Part shown: piece after piece, positions 31,467-39,952 of the stretch
Numbering within the stretch: the stretch's first letter is position 1
How the letters are laid out: each line of letters begins with the position of its first letter
Source: Corynebacterium gallinarum
GTDB lineage: Bacteria > Actinomycetota > Actinomycetes > Mycobacteriales > Mycobacteriaceae
Length of the DNA stretch: 64,000 nt
Assembly (NCBI RefSeq): GCF_014837045.1
Contig: NZ_JACSPR010000001.1
Location: 494,134-558,133 of the forward strand
Reading direction: 5' to 3'
Notes under the pieces: model-generated
Databases searched by the model: none
Told to the model about the DNA's origin: nothing
The model's input: only the letters and a program-made list of their open reading frames with translations
Position numbers and translations under genes: made by a program

Positions 31467-31488
31467 TCACAGTCCAAAGGAGGGCGTC

Positions 31489-32904
31489 ATGGCCACCTCT
31501 TCCCCCGATGTCTGGCAAAGCCCAAAGCATCGTCGCACCGTCTACCTCGTTCTCGCCGTCGTCGGCATCTCCATCCTCTTCGATGGTTATGATCTCGTCA
31601 TCTACGGCGCGGTCCTGTCCACACTGTTGAACGACCCATCCCACATCGGTGCCCTCAGCCCGGCAGTCGCCGGCACCCTGGGTTCCTACGCCATGATCGG
31701 TGTCATGATCGGCGCCCTGACCGCCGGCGCCATCGGCGACCGGGTCGGACGTCGCAAGGTGATGCTCACCGCGATCGTCTGGTTCTCCGTCGGCATGGCG
31801 CTGACCGCGATGTCCACCTCCATCGTCATGTTCGGTTTCCTGCGCTTCCTCACCGGCCTCGGTGTCGGCATGATCGTCGCCACCGGTGGAGCGATCATCG
31901 CGGAATTCGCGCCACGTAACCGCCGTAACCTCTTCAACGCAATCGTCTACTCCGGTGTCCCCGCCGGTGGTGTGATGGCCTCCATCTTCGCCCTGCTCTT
32001 CGAGGATTACCTCGGCTGGCGTGGACTGTTCCTGATCGGCGCCACTCCACTGCTGTTCCTGTTCCCACTGGCACTGTTCTTCCTGCCGGAATCCCCACGC
32101 TGGCTGGCAGCCCGTGGCCGTCGCGCAGAGGCCATCGCCCTGTGTGAGCGCAAGGGTCTGCCCATTGCGGATTTCGTCCCCGTCGCCCCCGCACCAGTCT
32201 CCTCCACGACCGCAGCCACAGCTGTCACCCCCGTCGCAGTCGAGCGCACCGGTTTCGCCGGTATCTTCTCCCGTGCCTACCTGCCCGGCACCATGCTGAT
32301 CGGCGCTATGAGCTTCATCGGACTGCTGTCCACCTACGGCCTCAACACCTGGCTGCCCAAGATCATGGAGTCTAACGGCGCCAGCGCCCACGATTCCCTC
32401 TACTCCCTGCTCTTCCTCAACGGTGGCGCGGTGGTCGGTGGTCTGATCGCCTCCTGGTTCGCCGACCGCATCGGGGCGAAGACCATCATCACCTCCACCT
32501 TCTTCCTCGCCGCACTCTGCCTGGGCGCCCTGCCATTCATCTCCGCCTGGCCTCTCATGTACACCGCCATCGCACTCGCCGGCATCGGCGTGCTGGGCAC
32601 CCAGGTGCTCACCTACGGCCTCACCTCCAACTACTTCGGTACCGCCTGCCGCGCCGCCGGTGTGGCCTGGTGTGCAGGCTTCGGTCGCCTCGGTGGCATC
32701 GTCGGACCAGCCGTCGGTGGTCTGATCATCGGTCTGGGCTTCGGACCGACCATCGCCTTCTTCATCTTCGCCGGTGCCGCCGTCCTCGGTGCCATCTGCA
32801 CCGCCCTGATCCCGCGCTCCCCTGCCGAGGTCACCATCTCCACGGTGCCCAGCACCTCCACCGAGCCAGTCGCACCGCGTCGCACCCCCCAGCCACAGAG
32901 CTGA
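31489..32904 (+). CDS. benK: Benzoate/aromatic acid MFS transporter
   Basis: Major-facilitator proton symporter of the aromatic-acid:H+ group, 471 aa with 12 predicted helices. N-terminal helix 1 carries the DGYDLVIYG motif characteristic of this group, and loop 2-3 has GDRVGRRKVM. FLPESPRWLAARGR lies after helix 6. AAAGGAGG precedes ATG 31489. Imports benzoate to feed benABCD. In C. glutamicum I remember a benE gene downstream; here the next gene is clpP2. Confidence 0.93.
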   Translation: MATSSPDVWQSPKHRRTVYLVLAVVGISILFDGYDLVIYGAVLSTLLNDPSHIGALSPAVAGTLGSYAMIGVMIGALTAGAIGDRVGRRKVMLTAIVWFSVGMALTAMSTSIVMFGFLRFLTGLGVGMIVATGGAIIAEFAPRNRRNLFNAIVYSGVPAGGVMASIFALLFEDYLGWRGLFLIGATPLLFLFPLALFFLPESPRWLAARGRRAEAIALCERKGLPIADFVPVAPAPVSSTTAATAVTPVAVERTGFAGIFSRAYLPGTMLIGAMSFIGLLSTYGLNTWLPKIMESNGASAHDSLYSLLFLNGGAVVGGLIASWFADRIGAKTIITSTFFLAALCLGALPFISAWPLMYTAIALAGIGVLGTQVLTYGLTSNYFGTACRAAGVAWCAGFGRLGGIVGPAVGGLIIGLGFGPTIAFFIFAGAAVLGAICTALIPRSPAEVTISTVPSTSTEPVAPRRTPQPQS

Positions 32905-32933
32905 TTGCCACACTGATTGACCAGCCATGAGAA

Positions 32934-32965
32934 GCCCGGCCCCCTGCACATGCATGGGGCCGGGC
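32934..32965 (+). terminator. benK terminator
   Basis: A 10-bp GC stem GCCCGGCCCC/GGGGCCGGGC with a 12-base loop, 30 bases after the benK stop. Confidence 0.75.
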
Positions 32966-33015
32966 CTCGTTGTCCGGTGTACCTCCCTGGGAACCGGACC
33001 TACCGGTTGACATGA

Positions 33016-33068
33016 AACTGCCCCCAGTGTTGGTGTCTGATTGCTCAGTCCAACATCTGGGGGCAGTT
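33016..33068 (-). terminator. clpP2 terminator
   Basis: A 12-bp stem AACTGCCCCCAG/CTGGGGGCAGTT, extended inward by GTTGG/CCAAC, directly after the minus-strand clpP2 stop. It may also stop read-through from benK. Confidence 0.8.
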
Positions 33069-33082
33069 CGTCGAGAGGGGTT

Positions 33083-33709
33083 TTAGGTGTTGAGCTTGCG
33101 GTAATCAAAGACCTGGTCGATGATGCCGTACTCAAGCGCAGCGTCCGCGGTGAGGATCTTGTCGCGGTCGGTGTCGATGCGGATCTGCTCCGGGGTCTTG
33201 CCGGTGTGGTGGGACAGCGTGTGCTCCATCAGCTTGCGCATGCGCTCAATCTCAGCGGCCTGGATCTCCAGGTCGGACACCTGGCCCTGCGTTCCCTGGG
33301 TGGCCGGCTGGTGAATGAGGACGCGGGCGTTGGGCAGCGCCGCACGCTTACCCGGTGCACCTGCGGCCAGCAGGACAGCCGCGGCGGAGGCCGCCTGGCC
33401 CAGGCAGACGGTCTGAACATCCGGGCGGACGTACTGCATGGTGTCATAGATCGCCATGAGCGCGGTGAAGGAACCGCCCGGGGAATTGATGTACATGGTG
33501 ATGTCGCGATCGGGGTCCATGCCCTCGAGCACGAGCAGCTGGGCCATGATGTCGTTGGCGGAGGTGTCATCGACCTGGGTGCCCAGGAAGATGATGCGCT
33601 CCTCGAACAGCTTGGCGTAGGGGTTGGTCTCCTTCGTGCCGTACGCGGACTGCTCGATGAAGGAAGGCAGCACGTAACGGGACGAAGGCATCTGGAATCC
33701 GTTGCTCAT
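33083..33709 (-). CDS. clpP2: ATP-dependent Clp protease proteolytic subunit 2
   Basis: Serine peptidase subunit of the ClpP1P2 complex. The nucleophile Ser is in [11 protein letters not shown] and the catalytic His in LIHQPATQG. 208 aa, with the MYINSPGGS substrate-binding strand. It is second in a clpP1-clpP2 operon (30-base gap). In actinobacteria both subunits are needed for an active mixed ring. Confidence 0.96.
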   Translation of the reverse strand: MSNGFQMPSSRYVLPSFIEQSAYGTKETNPYAKLFEERIIFLGTQVDDTSANDIMAQLLVLEGMDPDRDITMYINSPGGSFTALMAIYDTMQYVRPDVQTVCLGQAASAAAVLLAAGAPGKRAALPNARVLIHQPATQGTQGQVSDLEIQAAEIERMRKLMEHTLSHHTGKTPEQIRIDTDRDKILTADAALEYGIIDQVFDYRKLNT

Positions 33710-33739
33710 TTGAATATTCTCCTTGTAGTTTCCGTGTGC

Positions 33740-34339
33740 CTAGTTACTGATCGGGCCCTCGGCGAGGGTGATCACGTGATCGACGAGTCCGTATTCCTTC
33801 GCCTGCTCGGCGGTGAACCAGCGGTCACGGTCGGAATCCTTGGTGACCTGCTCGAAGGTCTGGCCGGTGTGCTCGGCGATGAGCTTGGCCATCTCACGCT
33901 TGGTCTGGGCGAACTGCTCAGCCTGGATCGCGATGTCCGCGGCGGTACCGCCGACACCGGCGGAGGGCTGGTGCATCATGATGCGGGCGTGCGGCAGGGC
34001 GTAGCGCTTGCCCGGGGTTCCACCGGAGAGGAGGAACTGTCCCATGGAGGCAGCAAGACCCATGCCGTAGGTGGCGATGTCACACGGGGAGTATTTCATC
34101 GTGTCGTAGATGGCCATGCCGGCGGTGACAGAACCACCGGGGGAGTTGATGTACAGCGAGATATCCCTCGTCGGGTCCTCGGCGGACAGCAGCAGAATCT
34201 GGGCGCACAGCTTGTTGGCGATCTCATCGTCGACCTGGCTGCCGAGGAAGATGATGCGCTCGCGCAGCAGACGGTCGAAGATATCGCCGTTGTAACCGGC
34301 CCCTGCGCCCGGTGCCGTCATGTTGAGGTTATCGCTCAT
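33740..34339 (-). CDS. clpP1: ATP-dependent Clp protease proteolytic subunit 1
   Basis: First ClpP subunit; 199 aa with nucleophile Ser in [13 protein letters not shown], His in MMHQPSAG, and [10 protein letters not shown]. First gene of the clpP1P2 operon. A ClgR-like palindrome lies about 100 bases upstream. Confidence 0.96.
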   Translation of the reverse strand: MSDNLNMTAPGAGAGYNGDIFDRLLRERIIFLGSQVDDEIANKLCAQILLLSAEDPTRDISLYINSPGGSVTAGMAIYDTMKYSPCDIATYGMGLAASMGQFLLSGGTPGKRYALPHARIMMHQPSAGVGGTAADIAIQAEQFAQTKREMAKLIAEHTGQTFEQVTKDSDRDRWFTAEQAKEYGLVDHVITLAEGPISN

Positions 34340-34428
34340 GAATGTGTCAACTCCTACAAGTGAATTGTTTTTGGGTACGTCAGTTTCAATGTCACCAGAC
34401 TACCCGCGTATTTCCGGGACACCGCTTC

Positions 34429-34446
34429 TGTTCGCTAACAGCGTTT
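34429..34446. promoter_or_regulatory. ClgR-like operator upstream of clpP1
   Basis: TTCGCTAACAGCGTT at 34431-34445 fits the CGC-Y-N-A-N-R-GCG core reported for the actinobacterial protease activator ClgR, as I recall it. It lies about 90-105 bases before the clpP1 start. Confidence 0.5.
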
Positions 34447-34480
34447 TGGGGTGGTTCCGATGGTGCATCCAGGCATGGGA

Positions 34481-34512
34481 AAAGCCCAGCACACGGTAGT
34501 CTGCTGGGCTTT
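34481..34512 (-). terminator. tig terminator
   Basis: An 11-bp stem AAAGCCCAGCA/TGCTGGGCTTT with a ten-base loop, just after the trigger factor stop. On the minus strand it is followed by TTTTCCC. Confidence 0.85.
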
Positions 34513-34526
34513 AGAGCTGGGGGATT

Positions 34527-35891
34527 CTACTCCTGGTCAGCTGCTTCCTCGGTGGCCTCTTCGTCGACTTCTTCCTCGCCGAAGTAGGCCTTGGGATCGA
34601 TCTCAGCGCCCTCGGAGTCCTTGACGTTGACACGGCAGATGGCCTGAGCCAGTGCCTTGCCACGACGGACGTCAGCGAAGAGGTTGGCGATCTGACCGGA
34701 CTGCTGCAGCTGGCCGATGAACTGGTTCGGGTCCATGCCGTAGCTCTGCGCGGTGAACAGGATGTGGTCGGTCAGCTCCTGCTGGGAGACCTCAGGCTCT
34801 TCGGTCTCAGCGAGCACGTCGAGGAACAACTGGGTGCGGACGGCCTTCTCTGCATCCTCACGGTTCTGCTTCTCGAACTCTTCACGGGTGGTGCCCTGGG
34901 ACTCCAGGACGGAGTTCAGTGCGGCATCGTCGTGTGCGAGCTCACCGAGCAGCTGGTGCAGCTGGGAGTGGGCCTGCTCCTCAACGATGGAGTTCGGCAG
35001 GGCGAAGTCGGAGGACTCCAGTGCGGCCTTGAGAACCTCGTCGCGGATGTTGGCGGCCTGCTCGTTCTTCAGACGGGACTCGACCTGGGTCTTGGTGGAC
35101 TCGCGGAGCTCCTCGATGGTGTCGAACTCAGAGGCGAGCTGTGCGAACTCGTCGTCAAGCGCCGGCAGCTCACGCTGCTTGGTGGCGGTGATCTCGGCGG
35201 TGACCACGGCTTCCTTGCCCTGGTAGTCACCGTTGGCGAGCTCGGTGGTGAACTCGACGGAGTCGTCCTTCTTCTGGCCGAGCAGAGCATCGTCGAGGCC
35301 GTCGATGAGATCGCCGGAGCCGATCTCGTAGGACAGGCCCTCGGTGGTGGCCTCTTCAACCTTCTCGCCGTCCACGGATGCGGACAGATTCAGGGTGACG
35401 AACTCACCCTTCTTCAGCTTGTGGTTGTGATCCTTGAGGGTGGAGAAACGTGCGCGGAGGCTCTCGAGCTCCTCGTCGACAGCAGCGTCATCGACGGTGA
35501 CTGCAGGGACCTCGACGTTGATGGCGGAGAAGTCGGGGAGGGTGATCTCCGGACGGACATCAACCTCAGCGGTGAACTCAACGACCTCGTTGTCCTCGAT
35601 CTTGGTGACCTCAACGTCAGGCTGGCCGATGGCCTTGATGTCGTTTTCTTCGATGGCCTGGCCGTAGCGGGACGGCAGCATGTCATTGACGACCTGCTCC
35701 AGAACCGGACCGCGACCGAAGCGTGCGTCGATCAGCTGACGGGGAGCCTTGCCCTTGCGGAAACCAGGAATCTGGATCTGCTGTGCGAGTGCGTCATAAG
35801 CCTGATCAAGTTCAGACTTGAGCTCCTCGAAGGGAACCTCAACGGTGATCTTTACACGGGTGTCGCTCAGCTGCTCGACGGAACTCTTCAC
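34527..35891 (-). CDS. tig: Trigger factor (ribosome-associated chaperone, PPIase)
   Basis: 454-aa chaperone at the ribosome exit tunnel. The ribosome-docking signature GFRKGKAP is at about residues 43-50, the FKBP-type PPIase domain occupies the middle, and the helical C-terminal arms follow. An acidic tail rich in Glu and Asp ends the protein. It stands upstream of clpP1P2 on the same strand, separated by its own terminator; the tig-clpP arrangement is common in bacteria. Confidence 0.96.
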   Translation of the reverse strand: MKSSVEQLSDTRVKITVEVPFEELKSELDQAYDALAQQIQIPGFRKGKAPRQLIDARFGRGPVLEQVVNDMLPSRYGQAIEENDIKAIGQPDVEVTKIEDNEVVEFTAEVDVRPEITLPDFSAINVEVPAVTVDDAAVDEELESLRARFSTLKDHNHKLKKGEFVTLNLSASVDGEKVEEATTEGLSYEIGSGDLIDGLDDALLGQKKDDSVEFTTELANGDYQGKEAVVTAEITATKQRELPALDDEFAQLASEFDTIEELRESTKTQVESRLKNEQAANIRDEVLKAALESSDFALPNSIVEEQAHSQLHQLLGELAHDDAALNSVLESQGTTREEFEKQNREDAEKAVRTQLFLDVLAETEEPEVSQQELTDHILFTAQSYGMDPNQFIGQLQQSGQIANLFADVRRGKALAQAICRVNVKDSEGAEIDPKAYFGEEEVDEEATEEAADQE

Positions 35892-35945
35892 GAGGAAATC
35901 TCCTGGGTGGTCGGATACGATTAAAACTCAGTAAATTCAAAAACA

Positions 35946-35998
35946 AGCCCGGTTTCCGACGATCTGCGATTTTCTTCGCGTTCGTCCGAAACCGGGCT
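35946..35998 (-). terminator. Terminator of tRNA-Pro
   Basis: Stem AGCCCGGTTTC-GAC with one mismatch, arms 35946-35960 and 35984-35998, ten bases downstream of the tRNA-Pro 3' end on the minus strand. Confidence 0.75.
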
Positions 35999-36008
35999 CG
36001 TCCTCAAG

Positions 36009-36082
36009 TCGGGGCGACAGGATTTGAACCTGCGACCCCCTGCTCCCAAAGCAGGTGCGCTACCAAACTGCGCCACGCCCCG
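36009..36082 (-). tRNA. tRNA-Pro (anticodon TGG)
   Basis: 74-base cloverleaf. The acceptor CGGGGCG pairs with CGCCCCG plus discriminator A, the anticodon loop is CTTTGGGAG with TGG, and the T arm contains GGTTCGAATCC. No CCA is encoded. Confidence 0.95.
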
Positions 36083-36406
36083 ATATTAACTTTTCCCCAC
36101 AACAACACACAATGAATCCCACCCCATACATGGCGGTGGTAAACCCTGATGCGCTCCGTGGTTCGATTTGCAAGTCTACATGCTCCCTCTGGTTTCACCT
36201 AAACGGTCCCCCACCAGTGAAGGAACGAGCAGTTCAGAGGGCATAAACGCCACAAAAAGACCCTACAATGCGAGCCCACACCACCACAGTGGACCCCTTC
36301 GCGCGCACGGCCCCTATAGATAGGGAGCACCGCCGGCCGATTTTGCACTGGAGCACACCAGTGGGGCGATCACACCCGGACGCCCCGGCCACACCCCGGA
36401 AACACG
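36083..36406. other. Spacer between tRNA-Pro and tRNA-Gly
   Basis: About 320 bases with no credible gene. It is expected to hold the minus-strand tRNA-Pro promoter. Confidence 0.5.
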
Positions 36407-36439
36407 AAATCCCCCGGGCCGGGAGGACCTGAGGGATTT
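36407..36439 (-). terminator. Terminator of tRNA-Gly
   Basis: Inverted repeat AAATCCC/GGGATTT flanking a GC-rich core, directly after the tRNA-Gly 3' end on the minus strand. Confidence 0.6.
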
Positions 36440-36445
36440 ACTCTG

Positions 36446-36517
<72 letters not shown>

Positions 36518-37134
36518 GCTACCGAATATTGGCATAGCCGTTTCGGTCTGGGATCATGTTAGCCCAAAATCGTGGCAGGTAAAAATCTGCAGGCCACACC
36601 GTGATGCCCCGCCGGCAACCCCCCCCAACACACCGGCTCCTCCTCTCATTGTGCAATGGAGGCCCGAGCCCCGAGCTGCCGACAAGAAGTTGTCAAAGCA
36701 CATACAACATTTCCTTAAAATGTTCTTTGGGGAATATAAGTTTGCTACCACCCCACCAGGACAACCCCCATGATTAGGGTCACCACAAAAGGGCCAATAA
36801 GGTGGTAGTAGATTCACACATATATAGCCCATAGACCCCCTACCACCCCACGGTGTCAAAGATCACATTCCCGCTTTCCAATTTTCGTGTGCGCTACCCG
36901 ACACTACGGCCATCAGGCGAGCAGATCACGTCAGGCCAACCCTTCGGCACTGTCATTTCTGCAAATTACCTTAGAAGCCTGGACGCATACTGGGATATTA
37001 TTATCGGTTTATACTCACTGCTCAGACCATGTATTTACTTTGTAGCACCGATAATCAAACCAATCACTGTCATCATTGTTGCGTTACGCTCACGTTTTCG
37101 ACACAACGGCCATTGGTGGCGTAATCTATCGGTC
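36518..37134. other. Low-GC stretch beside tRNA-Gly, no gene recognised
   Basis: About 620 bases clearly richer in A/T than the surroundings. A frame is open from 36853 into the next gene, but this part has no ribosome-binding site and reads as random. The location next to a tRNA gene suggests a remnant of an integrated element. Confidence 0.5.
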
Positions 37135-37392
37135 ATGAAGCCAACCATCATTGATGCTGAATCAGGACGAGAGCTGTGGACCGCCATCGAGTGTGCAGAG
37201 TTTTCCGGCACCGCCCGCGGCACCTTCACCAGTTACGCCGGGCGCGGACGGGCACCTAAGCCTGTCGCTAAGCTCCACGGCTTAACTCTGTGGGATTCAC
37301 AGACTATTCGCGAATGGGTCGACGAACGTGCTGCAGGCAACAAGGGTCTGACCACAGTCGGTGTCGGTTCCGAAGATTCGGTCGCCCAGTAG
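37135..37392 (+). CDS. Small HTH (AlpA/excisionase-like) DNA-binding protein
   Basis: An 85-aa protein starting MKPTIIDAESGRELWTA. The pattern of an aromatic start, IECAEFSGTARGTFTSYAGR, then a P-rich turn, LWDSQTIREW and a final DERA, resembles the MerR/AlpA-type HTH domains of phage excisionases and small actinobacterial regulators. The frame is open upstream but the similarity begins here. A strong palindrome and a terminator follow directly. The low-GC, tRNA-adjacent setting fits a relic of a mobile element; a resident regulator is also possible. Confidence 0.6.
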   Translation: MKPTIIDAESGRELWTAIECAEFSGTARGTFTSYAGRGRAPKPVAKLHGLTLWDSQTIREWVDERAAGNKGLTTVGVGSEDSVAQ

Positions 37393-37409
37393 AACCCCCC
37401 GGGGGGTTC
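37392..37409. repeat. 18-bp perfect palindrome GAACCCCCCGGGGGGTTC
   Basis: The palindrome begins at the last base of the HTH gene's stop codon and precedes a classical terminator. It may reinforce termination or be a binding site. Confidence 0.5.
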
Positions 37410-37415
37410 ATGATC

Positions 37416-37455
37416 AAACCACCGCATTCGCCCAGGTGAATGCGGTGGTTTTTCC
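37416..37455 (+). terminator. Terminator after the HTH gene
   Basis: Perfect 14-bp stem AAACCACCGCATTC with its complement, an eight-base loop, followed by TTTTT. Confidence 0.88.
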
Positions 37456-37677
37456 CTTCCCCGGACCCCGCAGTACCTCCCCGCCAGTATCGCAGCCAAT
37501 AAGCGGTCCACGGCATCCACGGTGGGCCCCACCCGGGGGAACCAGGGCGAACCGTAGGGAACTATCCGGTACTTTTCTTCGTTGGGCAGGGTGTAAAGAA
37601 CATTTCGCCGATGGTGTGCGGTTGCATGTGGGATCGTTTACCTGTCGGCCAGGAGATCTGAGTGAGTTGAAGAATTA

Positions 37678-38496
37678 GTGGAAGCACTACTCCTAATTGC
37701 AATCGTCGTCGGTGGTGGTGTGTTTATCGCCTCCAAGATGTCGGGCAACAACACCAAGAAGCAGGAAGCACAGAAGTTCGAGGATGCTCAGGCTGATGCG
37801 CGTCGGTGGATTGAGCGTCTGGGTTCACAGGTGCTCACCATCGCCGGAAGTGATGCAGCCTCCACCCAGGCCGTCGCGGATGCCTCCGAGCGCTACAACG
37901 CCGCATCCTCCCAGATCAGTACCGCCCAGACGGTGCGCCAGGCCGAGCTGGCCAGGGAATCCGCACTTGAGGGCCTCCATTACATGAATGCGGCCCGTGA
38001 GATCATGGGCATGCCAGCGGGGCCTGAATTGCCACCGTTGGAGGGCCAGCGCAATGCAGGCCGTGTGACCGAGGCCCGCACCATCGAGCAGGATGGTCGT
38101 TCCATCACGGCGTCCCCGGTGGCTACGGATGCCACCCCGAACTACTACCCGGGTGGCAATGTTGCAGGCCGGCCGGTTCCCGCGGGCTGGTACTCGGAGC
38201 CGTGGTGGGCCAGCGCCCTGCGCACGGGTATCTGGACCGCCGGTTCGGTCTTCATGTTCTCCGCCCTGTTCAGTGGCATGGCTGGTGTTGGTTACTCAGC
38301 CCAGGCCTTCGAGAGCGGTTATGGCGAAGGGTACGAAGACGGTCTGGCCGATGCCGGTGGAGATGCCGGAGACGCCGGAGATGCCGGCGGAGACATGGGC
38401 GATGCCGGTGGCGACATGGGTGGTGACGGCGGCTTCTTCGGCGGCGACGACGGCGGCGGCTTCTTCGACGGCGGCGGATTCGACTTCGATTTCTAA
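37678..38496 (+). CDS. Membrane-anchored protein with Gly/Asp-rich C-terminus, unknown function
   Basis: A 272-aa protein from GTG 37678. Residues 2-20 form a hydrophobic anchor (EALLLIAIVVGGGVFIAS). Next come a helical, coiled-coil-like stretch (about 30-110), a linker, and a second hydrophobic segment (near 178-205: ALRTGIWTAGSVFMFSALF). The last 55 residues are almost only Gly, Asp, Ala, Met and Phe, with repeats such as AGDAGGDMGDAGGDMG, ending FDFDF. This acidic tail could bind metal or partners. It ends at a strong shared terminator with rpiB. I do not recognise the family. Confidence 0.75.
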   Translation: MEALLLIAIVVGGGVFIASKMSGNNTKKQEAQKFEDAQADARRWIERLGSQVLTIAGSDAASTQAVADASERYNAASSQISTAQTVRQAELARESALEGLHYMNAAREIMGMPAGPELPPLEGQRNAGRVTEARTIEQDGRSITASPVATDATPNYYPGGNVAGRPVPAGWYSEPWWASALRTGIWTAGSVFMFSALFSGMAGVGYSAQAFESGYGEGYEDGLADAGGDAGDAGDAGGDMGDAGGDMGGDGGFFGGDDGGGFFDGGGFDFDF

Positions 38497-38563
38497 CGCC
38501 CTGTCACCGCACTCCCCGCGTCCCATCACGACGGGACGCGGTTGATGCCACGAACACATAAGT

Positions 38564-38595
38564 GAAGGCCGGAGGGAACATTCCCTCCGGCCTTC
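38564..38595. terminator. Bidirectional terminator before rpiB
   Basis: A perfect 15-bp stem (GAAGGCCGGAGGGAA and complement) with a two-base loop between two convergent genes. Confidence 0.85.
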
Positions 38596-38640
38596 AACTA
38601 TGCCAAGACTAACTGTCGTGCCTGTTTCCTACCCGGTTTC

Positions 38641-39114
38641 CTACTCGTTGGGAACAACCGGTGCCACACCGGTGCGCTCGTAATCCGAGAGGATGTCGAT
38701 GCGACGCTGGTGGCGCTCCGCGTTGCTCCACTCCTGATCCAGGAAGGCGTCGACGATCTCGAGTGCCTCCTCGGTGGAGTGCATGCGTCCACCGAGGCCG
38801 ATCAGGTTCGCGTTGTTGTGTTCACGTGCCAGGCGGGCGGTCTCCACGGACCAGGCCAGTGCGCAGCGTGCGCCCTTGACCTTGTTCGCGGCGATCTGCT
38901 CACCGTTGCCGGATCCACCCAGCACAATGCCGAGGGAACCGGGGTCGTTGACGGTCCGGTTGGCTGCTTCGATGCAGAAGGCCGGGTAGTCATCGTCGGG
39001 GTCGTAGGTGTGGGCTCCGCAGTCGATGACCTCGTGGCCGTGGGCCTTGAGGTGCTCTGCAATTGCATTTTTTGTTTCGAAACCAGCGTGGTCTGCTCCA
39101 AGGTATACGCGCAT
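38641..39114 (-). CDS. rpiB: Ribose-5-phosphate isomerase B
   Basis: LacA/RpiB-family isomerase of the pentose phosphate pathway, 157 aa from ATG 39114 (MRVYLGADHAGFETK). The catalytic Cys (in DYPAFC) and the phosphate-binding GIVLGGSGNGEQIAANK are present, followed by NLIGLGGRMHS. An earlier in-frame ATG at 39138 adds eight residues that do not match the family. It is downstream of the DsbA-like gene on the same strand (about 50-base gap). Confidence 0.93.
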   Translation of the reverse strand: MRVYLGADHAGFETKNAIAEHLKAHGHEVIDCGAHTYDPDDDYPAFCIEAANRTVNDPGSLGIVLGGSGNGEQIAANKVKGARCALAWSVETARLAREHNNANLIGLGGRMHSTEEALEIVDAFLDQEWSNAERHQRRIDILSDYERTGVAPVVPNE

Positions 39115-39162
39115 GCCGATTAGTCTACTGGAGCACAACCACGGTGGGTGACCACCTATGGA

Positions 39163-39783
39163 TTAGTCGAACTGTGGGCTCTCGGTGCGGGAACGCTTGA
39201 GTTCGAAGAAGTAGGGGAAGGCGGCCAGGCGGACGGAGGCGTCGAAGATCTCCCCGGCTTCCTCACCACGCGGGATGCGGGTGATCACGGGTCCGAAGAA
39301 GGCGGTGTCGCCCAGCTTGATAACCGGGGTGCCCACGTCATCGCCGACCTCGTCCATGGCTGACTGGTGGAAGGCGCGCAGTGCGTCATCCCATTCCTCG
39401 GTATCGGCAACCTCGGCGTAGGAGGCATCCAGGCCGACCTCTGCGAGAGCTTCGGCGATAACCTCGTTGTAGGCACCGTAATCGTTGCGCACCTCAGGCC
39501 TGCCCTCATTATGGACGCGGGTTCCCATGGCGGTGTAGAGATCGCCGACCTTCTCCGGCTCCTTGGTGGCCACTGCGGCGAACACGCGGGCCGGCCCCCA
39601 GTTGGCCTTCATCCGGTCGGCGTACTCGGCAGGGATATCACGGCCGTCGTTGAGGATGGCCAGGCTCATCGGGGTCCAGGTGACCTCGATGTCACGGACC
39701 TTCTCCACTTCCTTGATCCAGCGGGAGGTGGCCCAGGCAAAGGGGCAGCTCGTGTCGAACCAGAATGTGACTTTTTCAGCCAT
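39163..39783 (-). CDS. DsbA-family protein, mycothiol-dependent nitroreductase type
   Basis: A 206-aa thioredoxin-fold protein with a helical insertion. The N-terminus VTFWFDTSCPFAWATSRWI places a CPFA motif at residues 13-16. Mycobacterial Rv2466c, a mycothiol-dependent nitroreductase with the same layout, has CPWC, so the resolving Cys is missing here. The cis-Pro loop GTPVI is intact. With a single Cys, a mixed disulfide with mycothiol is the probable chemistry. No signal peptide, so cytoplasmic. Cotranscription with rpiB is likely. Confidence 0.8.
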   Translation of the reverse strand: MAEKVTFWFDTSCPFAWATSRWIKEVEKVRDIEVTWTPMSLAILNDGRDIPAEYADRMKANWGPARVFAAVATKEPEKVGDLYTAMGTRVHNEGRPEVRNDYGAYNEVIAEALAEVGLDASYAEVADTEEWDDALRAFHQSAMDEVGDDVGTPVIKLGDTAFFGPVITRIPRGEEAGEIFDASVRLAAFPYFFELKRSRTESPQFD

Positions 39784-39952
39784 GGGTGGTTTCTTCCAAT
39801 CTGTTTAGAACGTGGGTACGTGGCACCCAAGCCTAGGCCGGAAGTATCGTGGTGTCATTACAGATGTCGGGTTGTATTCGGGGAATGGGACACCATCTCT
39901 CGTCGTCACGCCGACACCTCCCCGAAGTTTCCCCAACCACCAGGAGCAGTAC

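Larger units (their letters stand above)
31208..31488. other. Control region upstream of benK
   Basis: No gene. It contains the inverted repeat ACCCCCTA-N8-TAGGGGGT (31367-31390), which could terminate benR transcription, an AT-rich stretch TTTATAAAG near 31398, and two GTGA/TCAC palindromes described separately. Confidence 0.6.

Noticed and set aside
31438..33135. 565-codon open frame antisense to benK
   Set aside because: Antisense shadow of benK; Gly/Glu/Asp/Gln-rich low-complexity translation and no start signals.
36554..36859. Minus-strand 101-codon frame with several cysteines beside tRNA-Gly
   Set aside because: No ribosome-binding site and no domain; composition follows the AT-rich intergenic sequence.
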